From contig NZ_FZOB01000004.1 in assembly GCF_900188395.1 (NCBI RefSeq), forward strand, positions 1 through 64,000: a stretch of DNA of 64,000 nucleotides. The letters are read 5' to 3'. This document shows, piece by piece, positions 36,422 to 45,922 of the stretch (position 1 is the stretch's first letter; the number at the start of each line of letters is the position of its first letter). Made by a program: the position numbers and the translations under genes. The DNA comes from Desulfurobacterium atlanticum. Lineage in GTDB: Bacteria; Aquificota; Aquificia; Desulfurobacteriales; Desulfurobacteriaceae. Under the pieces are notes generated by a model. That model saw only the letters and a list, made by a program, of their open reading frames with translations. It was not told the origin of the DNA and did no database searches.

Positions 36422-37924
36422 TTACTGCTGGTCATCAAATCTAAGACCCTTTTCAGCAAACTCAACCGCCCTAAAAATAGCTCTGGCTTTATTCTTAGTT
36501 TCTTTTACCTCAAGATCTGGATCTGAATCAGCAACTATCCCCGCACCAGCCTGAACATAAACCTTATCCCTTCTGACAATTGCTGTTCTTATCGCTATAG
36601 CCGTATCCATATTCCCATCAAAGGAAAAATAACCAACAGCACCGGCATAAACCCCTCTTTTTGAAGGTTCAATCTCCTCAATAATCTCCATTGCCCTAAC
36701 TTTTGGAGCACCTGAAACCGTTCCAGCAGGAAAACACGCCTTCAAAACATCAAAAGCATCAAATCTCTCCTTCAATCTTCCAACCACATTTGAAACTATA
36801 TGCATAACATGGGAGTATCTTTCTATCACCATCAGGTCTGTAACTTTCACACTGCCTTCTTTCGCAACTCTGCCAACATCATTTCTCGCAAGGTCAACAA
36901 GCATTATATGTTCAGCCCTTTCCTTCTCATCAGAAATAAGCTCTTTTTCCATTGCAATATCTTCTTCCTGCGTTTTTCCCCTTTTTCTTGTTCCTGCTAT
37001 AGGTCTTGTTTCTATTACTCCATCTGTCACCCTAACAAGAACTTCAGGAGAAGCGCCAACAATCTGAAAATCGCCGTAATCAAGATAATACATATAAGGA
37101 GAAGGATTGATGAACCTTAAAGCTCTGTAAAGAGTGAGAGCATCACTTTTAAACGATTTTTCAAATCTTCGTGAAAGAACAACCTGAATAATATCTCCGG
37201 CTTTTATATACTCCTTCGCCTTCTCAACAGCTTCTGCAAAATCCTCATCAGAAAAATTCACACTCCAGTTAGCCACTGAATAAGATACAGAAGGCGGATT
37301 ATTCAAAATTTTATCGTTTAAAAGAGAATCCTCTATATCATCAAGAAAACAGTTAACCTCTCTATAAATCTCTTCTAACGAAGAATAATCCCGCACAATC
37401 AAATAACCTATCAACTTCACCGTTTTTGAAACATTATCAAAAATCACCAAAGCACGGGGTATTGAGAAAACCATATCATAAAGCATTGAATCTTCTTTAT
37501 TTTTTTCCTCCACCATACCCACTCTCGGCTCAAAAAATTTTACAGTATCATAACCAAGATAACCGAAAAACCCTCCCCACATCCTCGGGAGACCTTCCAT
37601 TTTAAAAGGGATATACCTTTTAAACTCATTCCTTAAAACTTCAAGAGGGTCTGTTTCTATCTCTTTAACCTCTATTCTTCCGTTTCTATTTATCTCAACA
37701 AACCTTTCCTTACTTTTCACCGTAACAAGGCTTCCTATCCCTATAACAGAATACCTGCCCCACTTCTCCCCACCTTCAACACTTTCAAGCAGAATATTTG
37801 CTCCAAGTTTTTTAAGCTTAATAAAACTTGAAAGTGGCGTTTCAGTATCAACAAGAAGCTCTCGGTATATAGGGATAAGGTTATACCCTTTATCAACTAT
37901 TCTCTTTATCTCCTTCACAGTCAT
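36422..37924 (-). CDS. trpE: Anthranilate synthase component I
   Basis: This chorismate-using enzyme begins tryptophan synthesis. About 500 residues. LLESVEGGEKWGRYS near the N-terminus contains the tryptophan feedback-binding LLES motif. The C-terminal chorismate-binding domain has SPEVLVRV, RPIAGTRKRG, MLVDLARND, FPAGTVSGAPKVRAMEII and GAGIVADSDP. The ATG at 37924 (GGGGTAGAT upstream) is preferred, because the TTG at 37954 lies directly after a TATAAT-like box. The longer start cannot be excluded. trpA lies far off at 50347, so the trp genes are scattered. It is divergent from rpoZ. Confidence 0.94.
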   Translation of the reverse strand: MTVKEIKRIVDKGYNLIPIYRELLVDTETPLSSFIKLKKLGANILLESVEGGEKWGRYSVIGIGSLVTVKSKERFVEINRNGRIEVKEIETDPLEVLRNEFKRYIPFKMEGLPRMWGGFFGYLGYDTVKFFEPRVGMVEEKNKEDSMLYDMVFSIPRALVIFDNVSKTVKLIGYLIVRDYSSLEEIYREVNCFLDDIEDSLLNDKILNNPPSVSYSVANWSVNFSDEDFAEAVEKAKEYIKAGDIIQVVLSRRFEKSFKSDALTLYRALRFINPSPYMYYLDYGDFQIVGASPEVLVRVTDGVIETRPIAGTRKRGKTQEEDIAMEKELISDEKERAEHIMLVDLARNDVGRVAKEGSVKVTDLMVIERYSHVMHIVSNVVGRLKERFDAFDVLKACFPAGTVSGAPKVRAMEIIEEIEPSKRGVYAGAVGYFSFDGNMDTAIAIRTAIVRRDKVYVQAGAGIVADSDPDLEVKETKNKARAIFRAVEFAEKGLRFDDQQ

Positions 37925-38035
37925 ATCTACCCCGTTAAAGTTTAATTCTTTCAAAATTATACCTTTTAAAGGTAGAATTATTTTCCCAATTTCTATAAAT
38001 TACTATCTACACAAAAGCTAATCGGAGGCTTTAAA

Positions 38036-38242
38036 ATGTCTAAAAGGATTCCACTTGAAAAGGTTGTTGAGAAGGTCGGCAACTACTATGAAACCGTTCA
38101 CGTTGCAGCAAAAAGGGCAAGGTTTCTCTATGAACAGGATTCTTACACTTTTGGTGTTGACGTAAAAGGCGAGAAACATAAAAAAACTGTTATTGCTCTC
38201 CTGGAAATAATGGAAGGAAAAATCTGTCCAAAAAGGGACTGA
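38036..38242 (+). CDS. rpoZ: RNA polymerase omega subunit
   Basis: This is the small assembly subunit of RNA polymerase. The 68 residues include the signature VEKVGNYYETVHVAAKRAR, in which the conserved A-A-K-R-A-R packs on beta-prime. ATG follows CGGAGGC by about six bases. It heads a rightward group with pyrK and the glcF-like gene, and shares its 111-base upstream region with the divergent trpE. Confidence 0.92.
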   Translation: MSKRIPLEKVVEKVGNYYETVHVAAKRARFLYEQDSYTFGVDVKGEKHKKTVIALLEIMEGKICPKRD

Positions 38243-38247
38243 TATAG

Positions 38248-38988
38248 ATGAAAGGAAAAATCGTTGAAAACAGACCTTTAACAGGTAAAGATTTTCTTCT
38301 TACCATAGAAATTTGCCCTGAGATAGTTGAAAAGGTAAAACCCGGACAGTTTGCAATGATTGATGTCAAAAAACCGCTACAAACAGACCCTCTTCTTAAA
38401 AGACCTCTTGGCATATTTGATACTGATAAAAACAGAGTAAGCTTCATCTACAGAGTTGTCGGGCGGGGAACTAAACTTTTAACGGAAATGAAAGACGAAG
38501 TAGATGTTCTGCTACCGCTCGGGAACCATTTTAAAGATGAAAGAGAGAAATATCTATTTATTGCCGGCGGTATAGGCATTGGTGGTATTTTTTTAGCTGC
38601 AAAAACGTTTCACAGAAAAGGGAAAACGGTAAAAGTTATCTACGGCGGCAGAACAAAAGATGACCTATCTGCATTACCGTTTCTTGAAAAGTACCACATA
38701 CCCTTTATCCCTGTTACAGAAGACGGTAGTTTTGGAGAAAAGGGACTCGTTACAGATTTCTTAAAAAGTTATAAAAATTTCAGATGGATAGCGTGCGGAC
38801 CTAAAGGAATGCTTAATGCTGTAAAAAAAATTGCCGAAAAAGAGAATATTGAATGCTATCTCTCTATAGACACAAGAATGGCATGTGGTGTTGGAAGCTG
38901 TCTTGGATGCGTCATCAAAACTCCGGAAGGATATAAAAGAACGTGTGTAGAAGGCCCAATATTTAAAGCAAGTGAAATAGACCTTTAA
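38248..38988 (+). CDS. pyrK: Dihydroorotate dehydrogenase electron-transfer subunit
   Basis: This FAD/[2Fe-2S] subunit passes electrons from PyrD to NAD in pyrimidine synthesis. The 246 residues have the FAD segment LLKRPLGIFD, an NAD-binding AGGIGIGG near residue 105, and a C-terminal cluster motif MACGVGSCLGCVIK plus a later cysteine in KRTCVEGP. PyrD is not in the window. The fold is shared with other flavin reductases, but the 2Fe-2S pattern with the RPLGI segment favours PyrK. It lies between rpoZ and the glcF-like gene. Confidence 0.88.
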   Translation: MKGKIVENRPLTGKDFLLTIEICPEIVEKVKPGQFAMIDVKKPLQTDPLLKRPLGIFDTDKNRVSFIYRVVGRGTKLLTEMKDEVDVLLPLGNHFKDEREKYLFIAGGIGIGGIFLAAKTFHRKGKTVKVIYGGRTKDDLSALPFLEKYHIPFIPVTEDGSFGEKGLVTDFLKSYKNFRWIACGPKGMLNAVKKIAEKENIECYLSIDTRMACGVGSCLGCVIKTPEGYKRTCVEGPIFKASEIDL

Positions 38989-38997
38989 GAGGTTTAG

Positions 38998-40224
38998 ATG
39001 TCAGATATTTTCAAAAAAATAAAACAGGAATGGCTTAATAGATGTGTAAGGTGCGGCTCCTGTAGAAATGTTTGTCCTGTATTTAATGCTACTTTTGAAG
39101 AACCATCTGTATCAAGAGGAAAAATCTCTCTCATAGATTTAATCAAGAAAGGACACGGGAAACTTGATAGAGAAGCAGCTTTAATATTTAAAAAATGCAC
39201 CACATGCTTAAGATGTAACGAAATATGCGCAATGGATGTTCCTTACGAAGATATAATCATCACAGCAAGAGAGATAGCAACAGAAAAATTTGGACTCTTT
39301 AAAGAAGAAATTGCAGCAACTACCGCTTTAAAAAATGAAAATCTCCTTGACACAGCAGGAAATTTCTCACGGCTTGCATATTTACTGTTTAAAAAATCAA
39401 AAAGTCCGGGTAACCTTGTTTCAAAGTTTCCTATACCTGGAAAAGGAACAGCAGCGCTGCCAGAAATTAAGCCGGGAAAATTCAACTATAAAGACAGAAC
39501 ATTCAAGCCTGCACGTGAAAAAACAGGAAAACTTATATACTTTCCCGGTTGTATGTTCAGTAGAGCTTATGTTGACACATCTAAAAATCTTGTGAGAGTT
39601 TTAACAACTCTCGGATATGAAATATTTGTCCCTTCAAACATAAACTGCTGCGGTGCCCCTTCTCTTCATGCTGGAGATAGAAAAAGTTTTGAAGAGCTTA
39701 AAAATAAAAATGTAGAGATTCTCAACAGTATTAACGCTGATGGGATTGTAACAGGCTGTGCTACATGCTGCCACAACTTCAAACACAATTATAAAGAACT
39801 AAACAAGCCGGTTTACCAGTTTATTGAAGTAATTGAAAGACACCTTGATGAAATTTCAAAGTGGAAAACAGAGAAACCTATAAACATAACATGGCATCAT
39901 CCCTGCCATATAGTAAGAGGGCAAAACCTACCAAAAGACCTTCCAGAAAGAATTTTCACCTCCATAAAAGGAATCACTTTTGTTAAAATGGATGAAGCTG
40001 ATAACTGCTGCGGAATGGGAGGTTCTTTTAAGATGGTTCACCCGGCGGTTTCAGACAGAATTCAGGAAAGAAAAGCACTAAACATAATAGCCACAGGTGC
40101 CGATAATGTAGTTACAGAGTGTCCCGGCTGTATAATGAACATTACAGAAGGTCTTGAAAAGAAAAGGGCAAATACAATATGCACACACACTGCAGACATT
40201 CTTGCAATGTGCATAGAAAAATAA
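38998..40224 (+). CDS. Glycolate oxidase iron-sulfur subunit (GlcF) / heterodisulfide reductase B-like protein
   Basis: The 408 residues have two [4Fe-4S] ferredoxin sites at the N-terminus (CVRCGSCRNVCP and CTTCLRCNEICA) and two CCG domains (CCGAPSLHAGD near 215 and DNCCGMGGSFK near 340, with HHPCHIVRG). This is the layout of GlcF, LutA/GlpC and related subunits that hand electrons from a flavoprotein dehydrogenase to quinone or another carrier. No GlcD-type flavoprotein gene is adjacent, so the substrate is open. It follows pyrK after nine bases. Confidence 0.85.
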   Translation: MSDIFKKIKQEWLNRCVRCGSCRNVCPVFNATFEEPSVSRGKISLIDLIKKGHGKLDREAALIFKKCTTCLRCNEICAMDVPYEDIIITAREIATEKFGLFKEEIAATTALKNENLLDTAGNFSRLAYLLFKKSKSPGNLVSKFPIPGKGTAALPEIKPGKFNYKDRTFKPAREKTGKLIYFPGCMFSRAYVDTSKNLVRVLTTLGYEIFVPSNINCCGAPSLHAGDRKSFEELKNKNVEILNSINADGIVTGCATCCHNFKHNYKELNKPVYQFIEVIERHLDEISKWKTEKPINITWHHPCHIVRGQNLPKDLPERIFTSIKGITFVKMDEADNCCGMGGSFKMVHPAVSDRIQERKALNIIATGADNVVTECPGCIMNITEGLEKKRANTICTHTADILAMCIEK

Positions 40225-40239
40225 CTTTAAAAGGTGCTT

Positions 40240-40935
40240 ATGGATTGGAAAAGACTTATCGTTTTCTTATTTATATTGCTGCTAACTTTAAGCGGATGTA
40301 AGAAAAATGAAGAAATAAATATCCTTTCAGATGAAAAATACCTTTTGCTTCCATTTTATATAGAGAAAACTTACGGTAAACTACAAATTGAAAATACACC
40401 TATAAACCTTTTTTCCACATCAAACAGTGCTAACTTTATTAAGCTTTTAAACCTGAGCAAATATAATGTGATAATTACTGACAATATAACTTTTGACTTT
40501 ATTAAATCAAACGACCATTCCTGGATAAAAATATGCGAAATTGCAGTTAAAAAACCTGCTGTTTATAAGCTTGTAAGAAATAAAACCGAAAAGTTTAACG
40601 ATAAAACATACGCCCTCAACACTCCGCTTTACAGGAAATTTGCAGACAAGAATACAATCTTCATTGATACTACAGATGAATTGTTCACAAAAAATAAAAT
40701 TTATTTCAAAAAGATTAAAAAAGGGTTTATACCGGTAGAGAAAATTGGAAGAGTAAAGTATTACTTGTGTGTGAGAGAAAATTCTGTTGCTTTCAAAAGC
40801 AAAAATCTCAAAAATTTATTAATTTTATATAAAGACGGATTAATTTACACAAAAGATCCGGCAGTAGTAAAATACGTAACCCAAACAAGCAATATAAAAA
40901 CCCTAAAAGAAATAGATTTTATAAACTGTATTTAG
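40240..40935 (+). CDS. Lipoprotein resembling a periplasmic solute-binding protein
   Basis: The 231 residues have a lipoprotein signal ending TLSGC. The mature part has the alternating pattern of NMT1/SsuA-type binding proteins, including YNVIITDNITFDFI, but it is shorter than most of them. No ABC permease or ATPase genes are nearby. The next gene, 18 bases on, is a membrane sensor with a periplasmic domain, so this protein may present a ligand to it. The ATG at 40240 is chosen because AAAAGG lies five bases upstream. The family call is tentative. Confidence 0.55.
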   Translation: MDWKRLIVFLFILLLTLSGCKKNEEINILSDEKYLLLPFYIEKTYGKLQIENTPINLFSTSNSANFIKLLNLSKYNVIITDNITFDFIKSNDHSWIKICEIAVKKPAVYKLVRNKTEKFNDKTYALNTPLYRKFADKNTIFIDTTDELFTKNKIYFKKIKKGFIPVEKIGRVKYYLCVRENSVAFKSKNLKNLLILYKDGLIYTKDPAVVKYVTQTSNIKTLKEIDFINCI

Positions 40936-40953
40936 CAGAGGATAGTTTGCTTT

Positions 40954-43119
40954 ATGAAAAAGAAACTGAACATAGAGATAACAAAATTCTGGCTGTTACT
41001 TTTAACATCAATTACAGTATCAGGACTCATAACACTCTTTTCCTATTTTCTGGTTAAAGCTGGTGTAAAACCTTTCATAAAAAATAATGTTATTAATCTC
41101 GTTAAAAAAGATCTTGAATCAAATGCAATTCTGGCAAAAGACAAAGACGATTTAAAATCTTATCTTTTAGAGCAACTACCCTATGTAAAGAAAGTTTACA
41201 TAGAAAATATTCCTTTTAACATACCTGAAAATTCTACAAAAACAGTAATAAAGACTTTAAATTGCACAGTAATTTACAAAAAATTCATATTTCCAGATGG
41301 AACTCTTCCTGTAGCAGTTAAGGTTGACTGTGAAAAAATAGAAAAAGAAGCTTCCTATTTTGCAGGAAAAATAAGTGCCTTTGAATTTTTCATCGTTCTT
41401 ATGCTTCAAATTTCTCTACTTTTCGCTATACGAGATCTTTATCTTAACCCCCTACGAAAAATAAAAAAAGATATAGAAAAAATATCAGCTGGAAAACTGA
41501 CATTTCTCCCTGTAAAAGGTAATGATGAATTTGAAAATATAAGAAAAACAATCAATAAAATGATAAAAAACATAAAAGACAAAAATGTTAAAGAAGACAT
41601 AATGTATCAGTTTATACATTTATTAACTGCTGGAAAAGGTTTTAACGGGGAATTTATAAGCCTTATAAAAAAGCTGTTAGAAGCAAATAGAATTGACGGA
41701 ACTATAATAGGTATAGCCAGGCGTCCTGACAAAATGGAAATAAGAATTATTACCCACGACATAAAGGAAACAAAGCTCATTTCAACAAACGAGCTTGATG
41801 GAATTCAAAGCTACATGAATACATCCCAGAAAGAGATAGAATTAACGGAAGATAAACTTTCCTATCTTAGCAAAGAGGAAAAAGCTCTGGGAATAAAGTA
41901 TCTCTTCGGTGTTCCACTTTCAATTTTTTCAAAAAACAACGGCTACGTAATATTTTTCAGAAAAGAAAATACACCTTTTAGTGAAGAAGAAAAAACATAC
42001 TTAAGAAATATCGCAAAATCTATTGCAGTAGCAGCAGAACTTAAAGAACTTATAGAATCATTGGAAGAGAAAATCAAAGAAGAAAAGGAACTTCTCCAAT
42101 CAACCATTAAATCCATGATAAGAGGTATAGAAATAAGGGATTCCTACACAAAGGGACATTCTGAAAGGGTTGCCTATCTTTCAAAAGAGATAGCCAAAAA
42201 CATGGGTTTTCCTGAGAAAGAGTGTGAAAAAATTTATCTTGCTGCACTTCTCCACGATATAGGAAAAATAGGAATTCCTGACAGTATTCTCCTTAAACCG
42301 GGAAGATTAACAAAGCAGGAGTTTGAAATAATCAAACTTCACCCTGTTTTAAGCTATAAGCTCCTAAAAGATATTAAACCTCTGGAAGACATACTGGAAA
42401 ACATAAAGTTTCACCATGAAAGAATTGATGGAACAGGATATCCTGAAGGACTAAAAGGGAACAAAATTCCTCTTGGTGCAAGGATAATTGCCGTTGCTGA
42501 TTCCTTTGATGCAATGACAAGTGACAGAATCTACAAAAAAGGAACGGAAAAAGAAAAAGCCATACAGGAAATAGCAAAACTTGCTGGAACTAAATATGAC
42601 CCGGAAGTTGTACACGCTGCCATTCCTGTCCTTAAAAAGGATATTCCTTTTGAAATAAAAGGACAACTATTTAAAGAGTTTTCAGAACTTGAGAAAAGAA
42701 GGCTTGATTATTTCTTTAGAGACGCGCTTACCGATGCCTACAATAGAAACTATCTGCCTATAATTTTCAACTCTCTAAAAGAGAAAAATAAAGAATTTAA
42801 AGTAGCAAGTGTTGATATTTTAGGATTAAGAAAGATAAATCTTGAAAAGGGGTGGGAATATGGGGATAGTATCCTTAAAAAAGTTAAAACCGCCCTTGAA
42901 GAAGCTCTAAACCCGCTGGCAATAATACGGTATTCCGGTGATAATTTTGTCCTGTTCCTTGACAAAAAGCTAAAAGATACAGAAGTAAAAGAGAAATTGG
43001 AAGCACTGGAAGAGCACTTAAAAGCGATACTGAGTGTTCATATATTAAAAGAGGAAGAAATAGAAACACTTGATAGTTTAATAGAAACAATTACCCGTAT
43101 AGAAACAAAAGGTTATTAA
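40954..43119 (+). CDS. Membrane sensor: HAMP - GAF - HD-GYP - degenerate GGDEF
   Basis: The 721 residues have membrane helices at about 12-35 and 146-168, with a periplasmic sensor of about 110 residues between them. A HAMP domain (about 170-215), a GAF-like domain (about 220-365) and a complete HD-GYP domain (about 385-560; HDIGKIGIPDSILLKPGR, HHERIDGTGYP, VADSFDAM) follow. A C-terminal GGDEF-like domain (about 585-715) has SGDNF where GGDEF is expected. It should hydrolyse c-di-GMP and probably not make it. The order HD-GYP before GGDEF is unusual. It is cotranscribed with the solute-binding-like lipoprotein gene. Confidence 0.88.
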   Translation: MKKKLNIEITKFWLLLLTSITVSGLITLFSYFLVKAGVKPFIKNNVINLVKKDLESNAILAKDKDDLKSYLLEQLPYVKKVYIENIPFNIPENSTKTVIKTLNCTVIYKKFIFPDGTLPVAVKVDCEKIEKEASYFAGKISAFEFFIVLMLQISLLFAIRDLYLNPLRKIKKDIEKISAGKLTFLPVKGNDEFENIRKTINKMIKNIKDKNVKEDIMYQFIHLLTAGKGFNGEFISLIKKLLEANRIDGTIIGIARRPDKMEIRIITHDIKETKLISTNELDGIQSYMNTSQKEIELTEDKLSYLSKEEKALGIKYLFGVPLSIFSKNNGYVIFFRKENTPFSEEEKTYLRNIAKSIAVAAELKELIESLEEKIKEEKELLQSTIKSMIRGIEIRDSYTKGHSERVAYLSKEIAKNMGFPEKECEKIYLAALLHDIGKIGIPDSILLKPGRLTKQEFEIIKLHPVLSYKLLKDIKPLEDILENIKFHHERIDGTGYPEGLKGNKIPLGARIIAVADSFDAMTSDRIYKKGTEKEKAIQEIAKLAGTKYDPEVVHAAIPVLKKDIPFEIKGQLFKEFSELEKRRLDYFFRDALTDAYNRNYLPIIFNSLKEKNKEFKVASVDILGLRKINLEKGWEYGDSILKKVKTALEEALNPLAIIRYSGDNFVLFLDKKLKDTEVKEKLEALEEHLKAILSVHILKEEEIETLDSLIETITRIETKGY

Positions 43120-43187
43120 CTCTAAATCTTGAAAAATCACTTTTGTGTTTTAATTTATCACTAAAATTGTTCAGGTATGGAGGAAAA

Positions 43188-44307
43188 ATGCTTATAGAAA
43201 GGCTGCAGGAATTAAAAGAAGAGTTCAGCAAAGTTAAAGATAAATTTGAAGAACTTCGGGGGTATTTTTGACTTAGAGCAGGAGGAAAAAAAACTACAAG
43301 AACTTGAAAAAGAGATGTCTTCTCCTGACTTCTGGAACGACAGAGAAAAAGCCCAAAAAATATCTCAGGAGAGAAACCGCATAGAATCCGAAATTAAACT
43401 GTGGGAATCTCTTAAAAACTGCCTTGAAGAAGTTGAAGTTCTGTTTGAAATGGCTGAAGAGGAAAATGACGAATCAATACTTGATGAAGCAGAAACAACA
43501 TTAAAAAATCTTAGAAAAGAACTTAAAAAAGTTGAAATCAAAACACTTCTGTCTGGAGAGATGGATAAAAACAACGCCATCATAACAATCCACGCCGGAG
43601 CAGGCGGAACAGAAAGCTGCGACTGGGCAGGAATGTTGATGAGAATGTATTTAAGATGGGCTGAAAAGAAAGGTTTTGAAACGGAAATTATAGACCTTCA
43701 GGAAAATGAAGAGGCAGGAATAAAAAGTGCAACAATAGAGATAAAAGGACCTTACGCATACGGACTTTTAAAAGCAGAACACGGAACCCACAGGCTTGTT
43801 AGAATCTCTCCGTTTGATTCAAATGCAAGAAGACACACATCTTTCTGCGGTGTAATAGTTGTGCCTGAAATTGAAGATGAAATTGAAATAGAAATAAAAG
43901 ATGAAGATTTAAGAGTAGATACATACAGAGCTTCTGGAGCCGGCGGACAGCACGTAAACAAAACAGATTCAGCTGTAAGAATAACTCACATTCCCACAGG
44001 TATAGTTGTCACCTGTCAGAGTGAACGCTCTCAGATTCAAAATAGAATGAGAGCCATGAAAATACTGAAAGCAAGACTTTACGAACTTGAAATGAGAAAA
44101 CGGGAAGAAAAACTTGCACAGGCAAAGGGAGAACACAAAGAGATATCCTGGGGAAATCAGATACGCTCCTATGTGTTTCAACCGTATCAGATGGTAAAAG
44201 ACCACAGAACGGGTATTGAAACATCAAACATCAATGCAGTAATGGATGGTGACATAGACCAGTTTATAGAAGGATACCTGAAACAGAAAGCAGAAACAGC
44301 AAAATAA
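43188..44307 (+). CDS. prfB: Peptide chain release factor 2 with programmed +1 frameshift
   Basis: This factor terminates translation at TGA and TAA. The first frame runs from ATG 43188 (GGAGG upstream) for 27 codons to an in-frame TGA at 43269-43271. A run of five G at 43258-43262 precedes TAT TTT TGA C, the classic autoregulatory frameshift site, here with TTT rather than CTT as the slippery codon. After skipping one base the second frame continues from GAC at 43270 to 44307. The GGQ catalytic motif lies in [11 protein letters not shown]. The start of the second frame alone would give a protein without its normal N-terminus. It is followed by cysS. Confidence 0.95.
43258..43272 (+). promoter_or_regulatory. 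prfB +1 frameshift signal
   Basis: The internal SD-like GGGGG is followed by TAT TTT TGA C. When RF2 is scarce the ribosome slips from TTT by +1 and avoids the TGA, which gives feedback control of RF2. Confidence 0.93.
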
Positions 44308-44318
44308 AGAGGTTGCAG

Positions 44319-45740
44319 ATGATAAAGGTTTACAACACACTAACCGGAAAGAAAGAGGAGTTTAAACCTCTTGAAGGAAAAAGTATAAAAATGTATGTGT
44401 GCGGCCCAACAGTTTACGACGATGCACACATAGGCCATGCAAGAAGTGCTGTTGTATTTGATGTAATAAGAAGATGGCTTGAAGAAAGGGGATATAAAGT
44501 TACGGTTGTTAGAAATTACACAGACATAGATGACAAAATTATAAAGCGAGCAAAAGAGAGAAATCTCACATGGAAGGAGATAGCAGAAAGATACATAAAA
44601 TCCTTTGAAGCGGATATGAAAGCCCTTAATGTTAAAGAACCTACATTTAAACCTAAAGTGACAGAACACATTCCTGACATAATAAAAATGATAGAAGGTT
44701 TGATAGAGAAAGGGTATGCCTACGAATCTGATGGAGACGTTTATTTTTCCGTAGAAAAGTTTCCACAATACGGAAAACTATCAAAAAGGAAAAAAGAGGA
44801 ACTTCTTGCAGGAGCAAGAATTCTTCCGGGAGAGAAAAAGAAAAATCCCCTTGACTTTGCCCTGTGGAAAAAATCAAAAGAGGGAGAGCCGGGCTGGGAT
44901 TCACCCTGGGGGAAGGGAAGACCAGGATGGCATATTGAATGTTCTGCAATGTCTATGAAATATCTTGGAGAAACTATGGACATCCATGGTGGAGGGCTTG
45001 ACCTTATATTCCCCCACCATGAAAATGAAATTGCACAATCTGAAAGTTTTACAGGAAAACCTTTCGTCAAATACTGGCTGCACAACGGATTTGTTATGGT
45101 AAATAGTGAAAAGATGAGCAAATCTCTCGGAAACTTTTTCACAATAAAAGAGATTTTAAAAGAGTTCCCACCGGATGTTTTGAGACTCTTCCTGCTTTTA
45201 ACTCATTACAGAAGTCCGATAGACTTCTCCTTTGAACGGCTGAAAGAAAGCAAAAACGCCCTTGAAAGACTTAAAAACATTATCCTCTCAAAACAAGCGA
45301 TAGAAAAAATACCTGTTGCAGAAAATTCAACCGAAACGATAAACATCTCAAAATTCAAAGAAGAATTTGAGAAAGCGATGGATGACGATTTTAACACGGC
45401 AAAAGCTATAGGAGTTCTTTTTGAACTTGGAAAAGAAATCAATATAAGAAAAGATAAAGCTCTTAAAGAGGGAAAAATTTCTGCAGATGAAAAAGAATCC
45501 CTTATAGAAAGCATCTCTTTCATTGAAGAAGCCCTCAAAATCCTCGGGTTTAAACTTTCACAGGAAAAAAGCAGCGGAGAGCTTGAAGATAAACTTATAC
45601 AACTCCTTATAGACATAAGGCAGGATTTACGAAAAGAGAAAAACTTTAAACTTGCCGATAAAATTCGTGATAAACTTAAGGAACTTGGCATAACCCTTGA
45701 AGACCTGCCAACAGGAACCGTATTTAAAAAGGGGGAATAA
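44319..45740 (+). CDS. cysS: Cysteinyl-tRNA synthetase
   Basis: This class I synthetase charges tRNA-Cys. The 473 residues have the zinc cysteine in MYVCGPTVYD, HIGHAR as the HIGH motif near residue 37, the zinc ligands in WHIECSAMS and FPHHENE, and KMSKSLGNF near residue 267. A helical anticodon domain follows. The ATG at 44319 is preferred to the TTG at 44313 because AGAGG lies six bases upstream. It follows prfB after 11 bases. Confidence 0.97.
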   Translation: MIKVYNTLTGKKEEFKPLEGKSIKMYVCGPTVYDDAHIGHARSAVVFDVIRRWLEERGYKVTVVRNYTDIDDKIIKRAKERNLTWKEIAERYIKSFEADMKALNVKEPTFKPKVTEHIPDIIKMIEGLIEKGYAYESDGDVYFSVEKFPQYGKLSKRKKEELLAGARILPGEKKKNPLDFALWKKSKEGEPGWDSPWGKGRPGWHIECSAMSMKYLGETMDIHGGGLDLIFPHHENEIAQSESFTGKPFVKYWLHNGFVMVNSEKMSKSLGNFFTIKEILKEFPPDVLRLFLLLTHYRSPIDFSFERLKESKNALERLKNIILSKQAIEKIPVAENSTETINISKFKEEFEKAMDDDFNTAKAIGVLFELGKEINIRKDKALKEGKISADEKESLIESISFIEEALKILGFKLSQEKSSGELEDKLIQLLIDIRQDLRKEKNFKLADKIRDKLKELGITLEDLPTGTVFKKGE

Positions 45741-45920
45741 ATGAGCATCTATGATAGGGATTATTACAAAGAAAAAGTGAAAAAAGAGGAAGACCCTGCC
45801 GTTGTAAGATATAAGAAGTTTGCTGTTTTTATGAAATGGCTACTGATAATCTCCGCCATCTTTTCATTTATCGTATGGCTTTTAGCCGTATTTACAAGGG
45901 GAAATGGCTACGGAGGATAG
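45741..45920 (+). CDS. Small single-helix membrane protein (59 residues)
   Basis: ATG at 45741 directly follows the cysS stop codon, with GGGGGA as ribosome site. The product starts with a charged segment (MSIYDRDYYKEKVKKEE) and then has one hydrophobic helix (about 33-52, MKWLLIISAIFSFIVWLLAV). It ends with a short glycine-rich tail. The next gene's ribosome site overlaps its last codons. I recognise no family, but the spacing strongly supports translation. Confidence 0.7.
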   Translation: MSIYDRDYYKEKVKKEEDPAVVRYKKFAVFMKWLLIISAIFSFIVWLLAVFTRGNGYGG

Positions 45921-45922
45921 TT

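Noticed and set aside
37928-37995. trp operator or attenuator upstream of trpE
   Set aside because: No leader peptide with tandem Trp codons and no clear competing hairpins were seen; only a TATAAT-like box next to an alternative TTG start.
45206-45748. Open frame of 180 codons on the minus strand
   Set aside because: It is antisense to the helical end of cysS, Ser/Leu-rich and without a recognisable motif.
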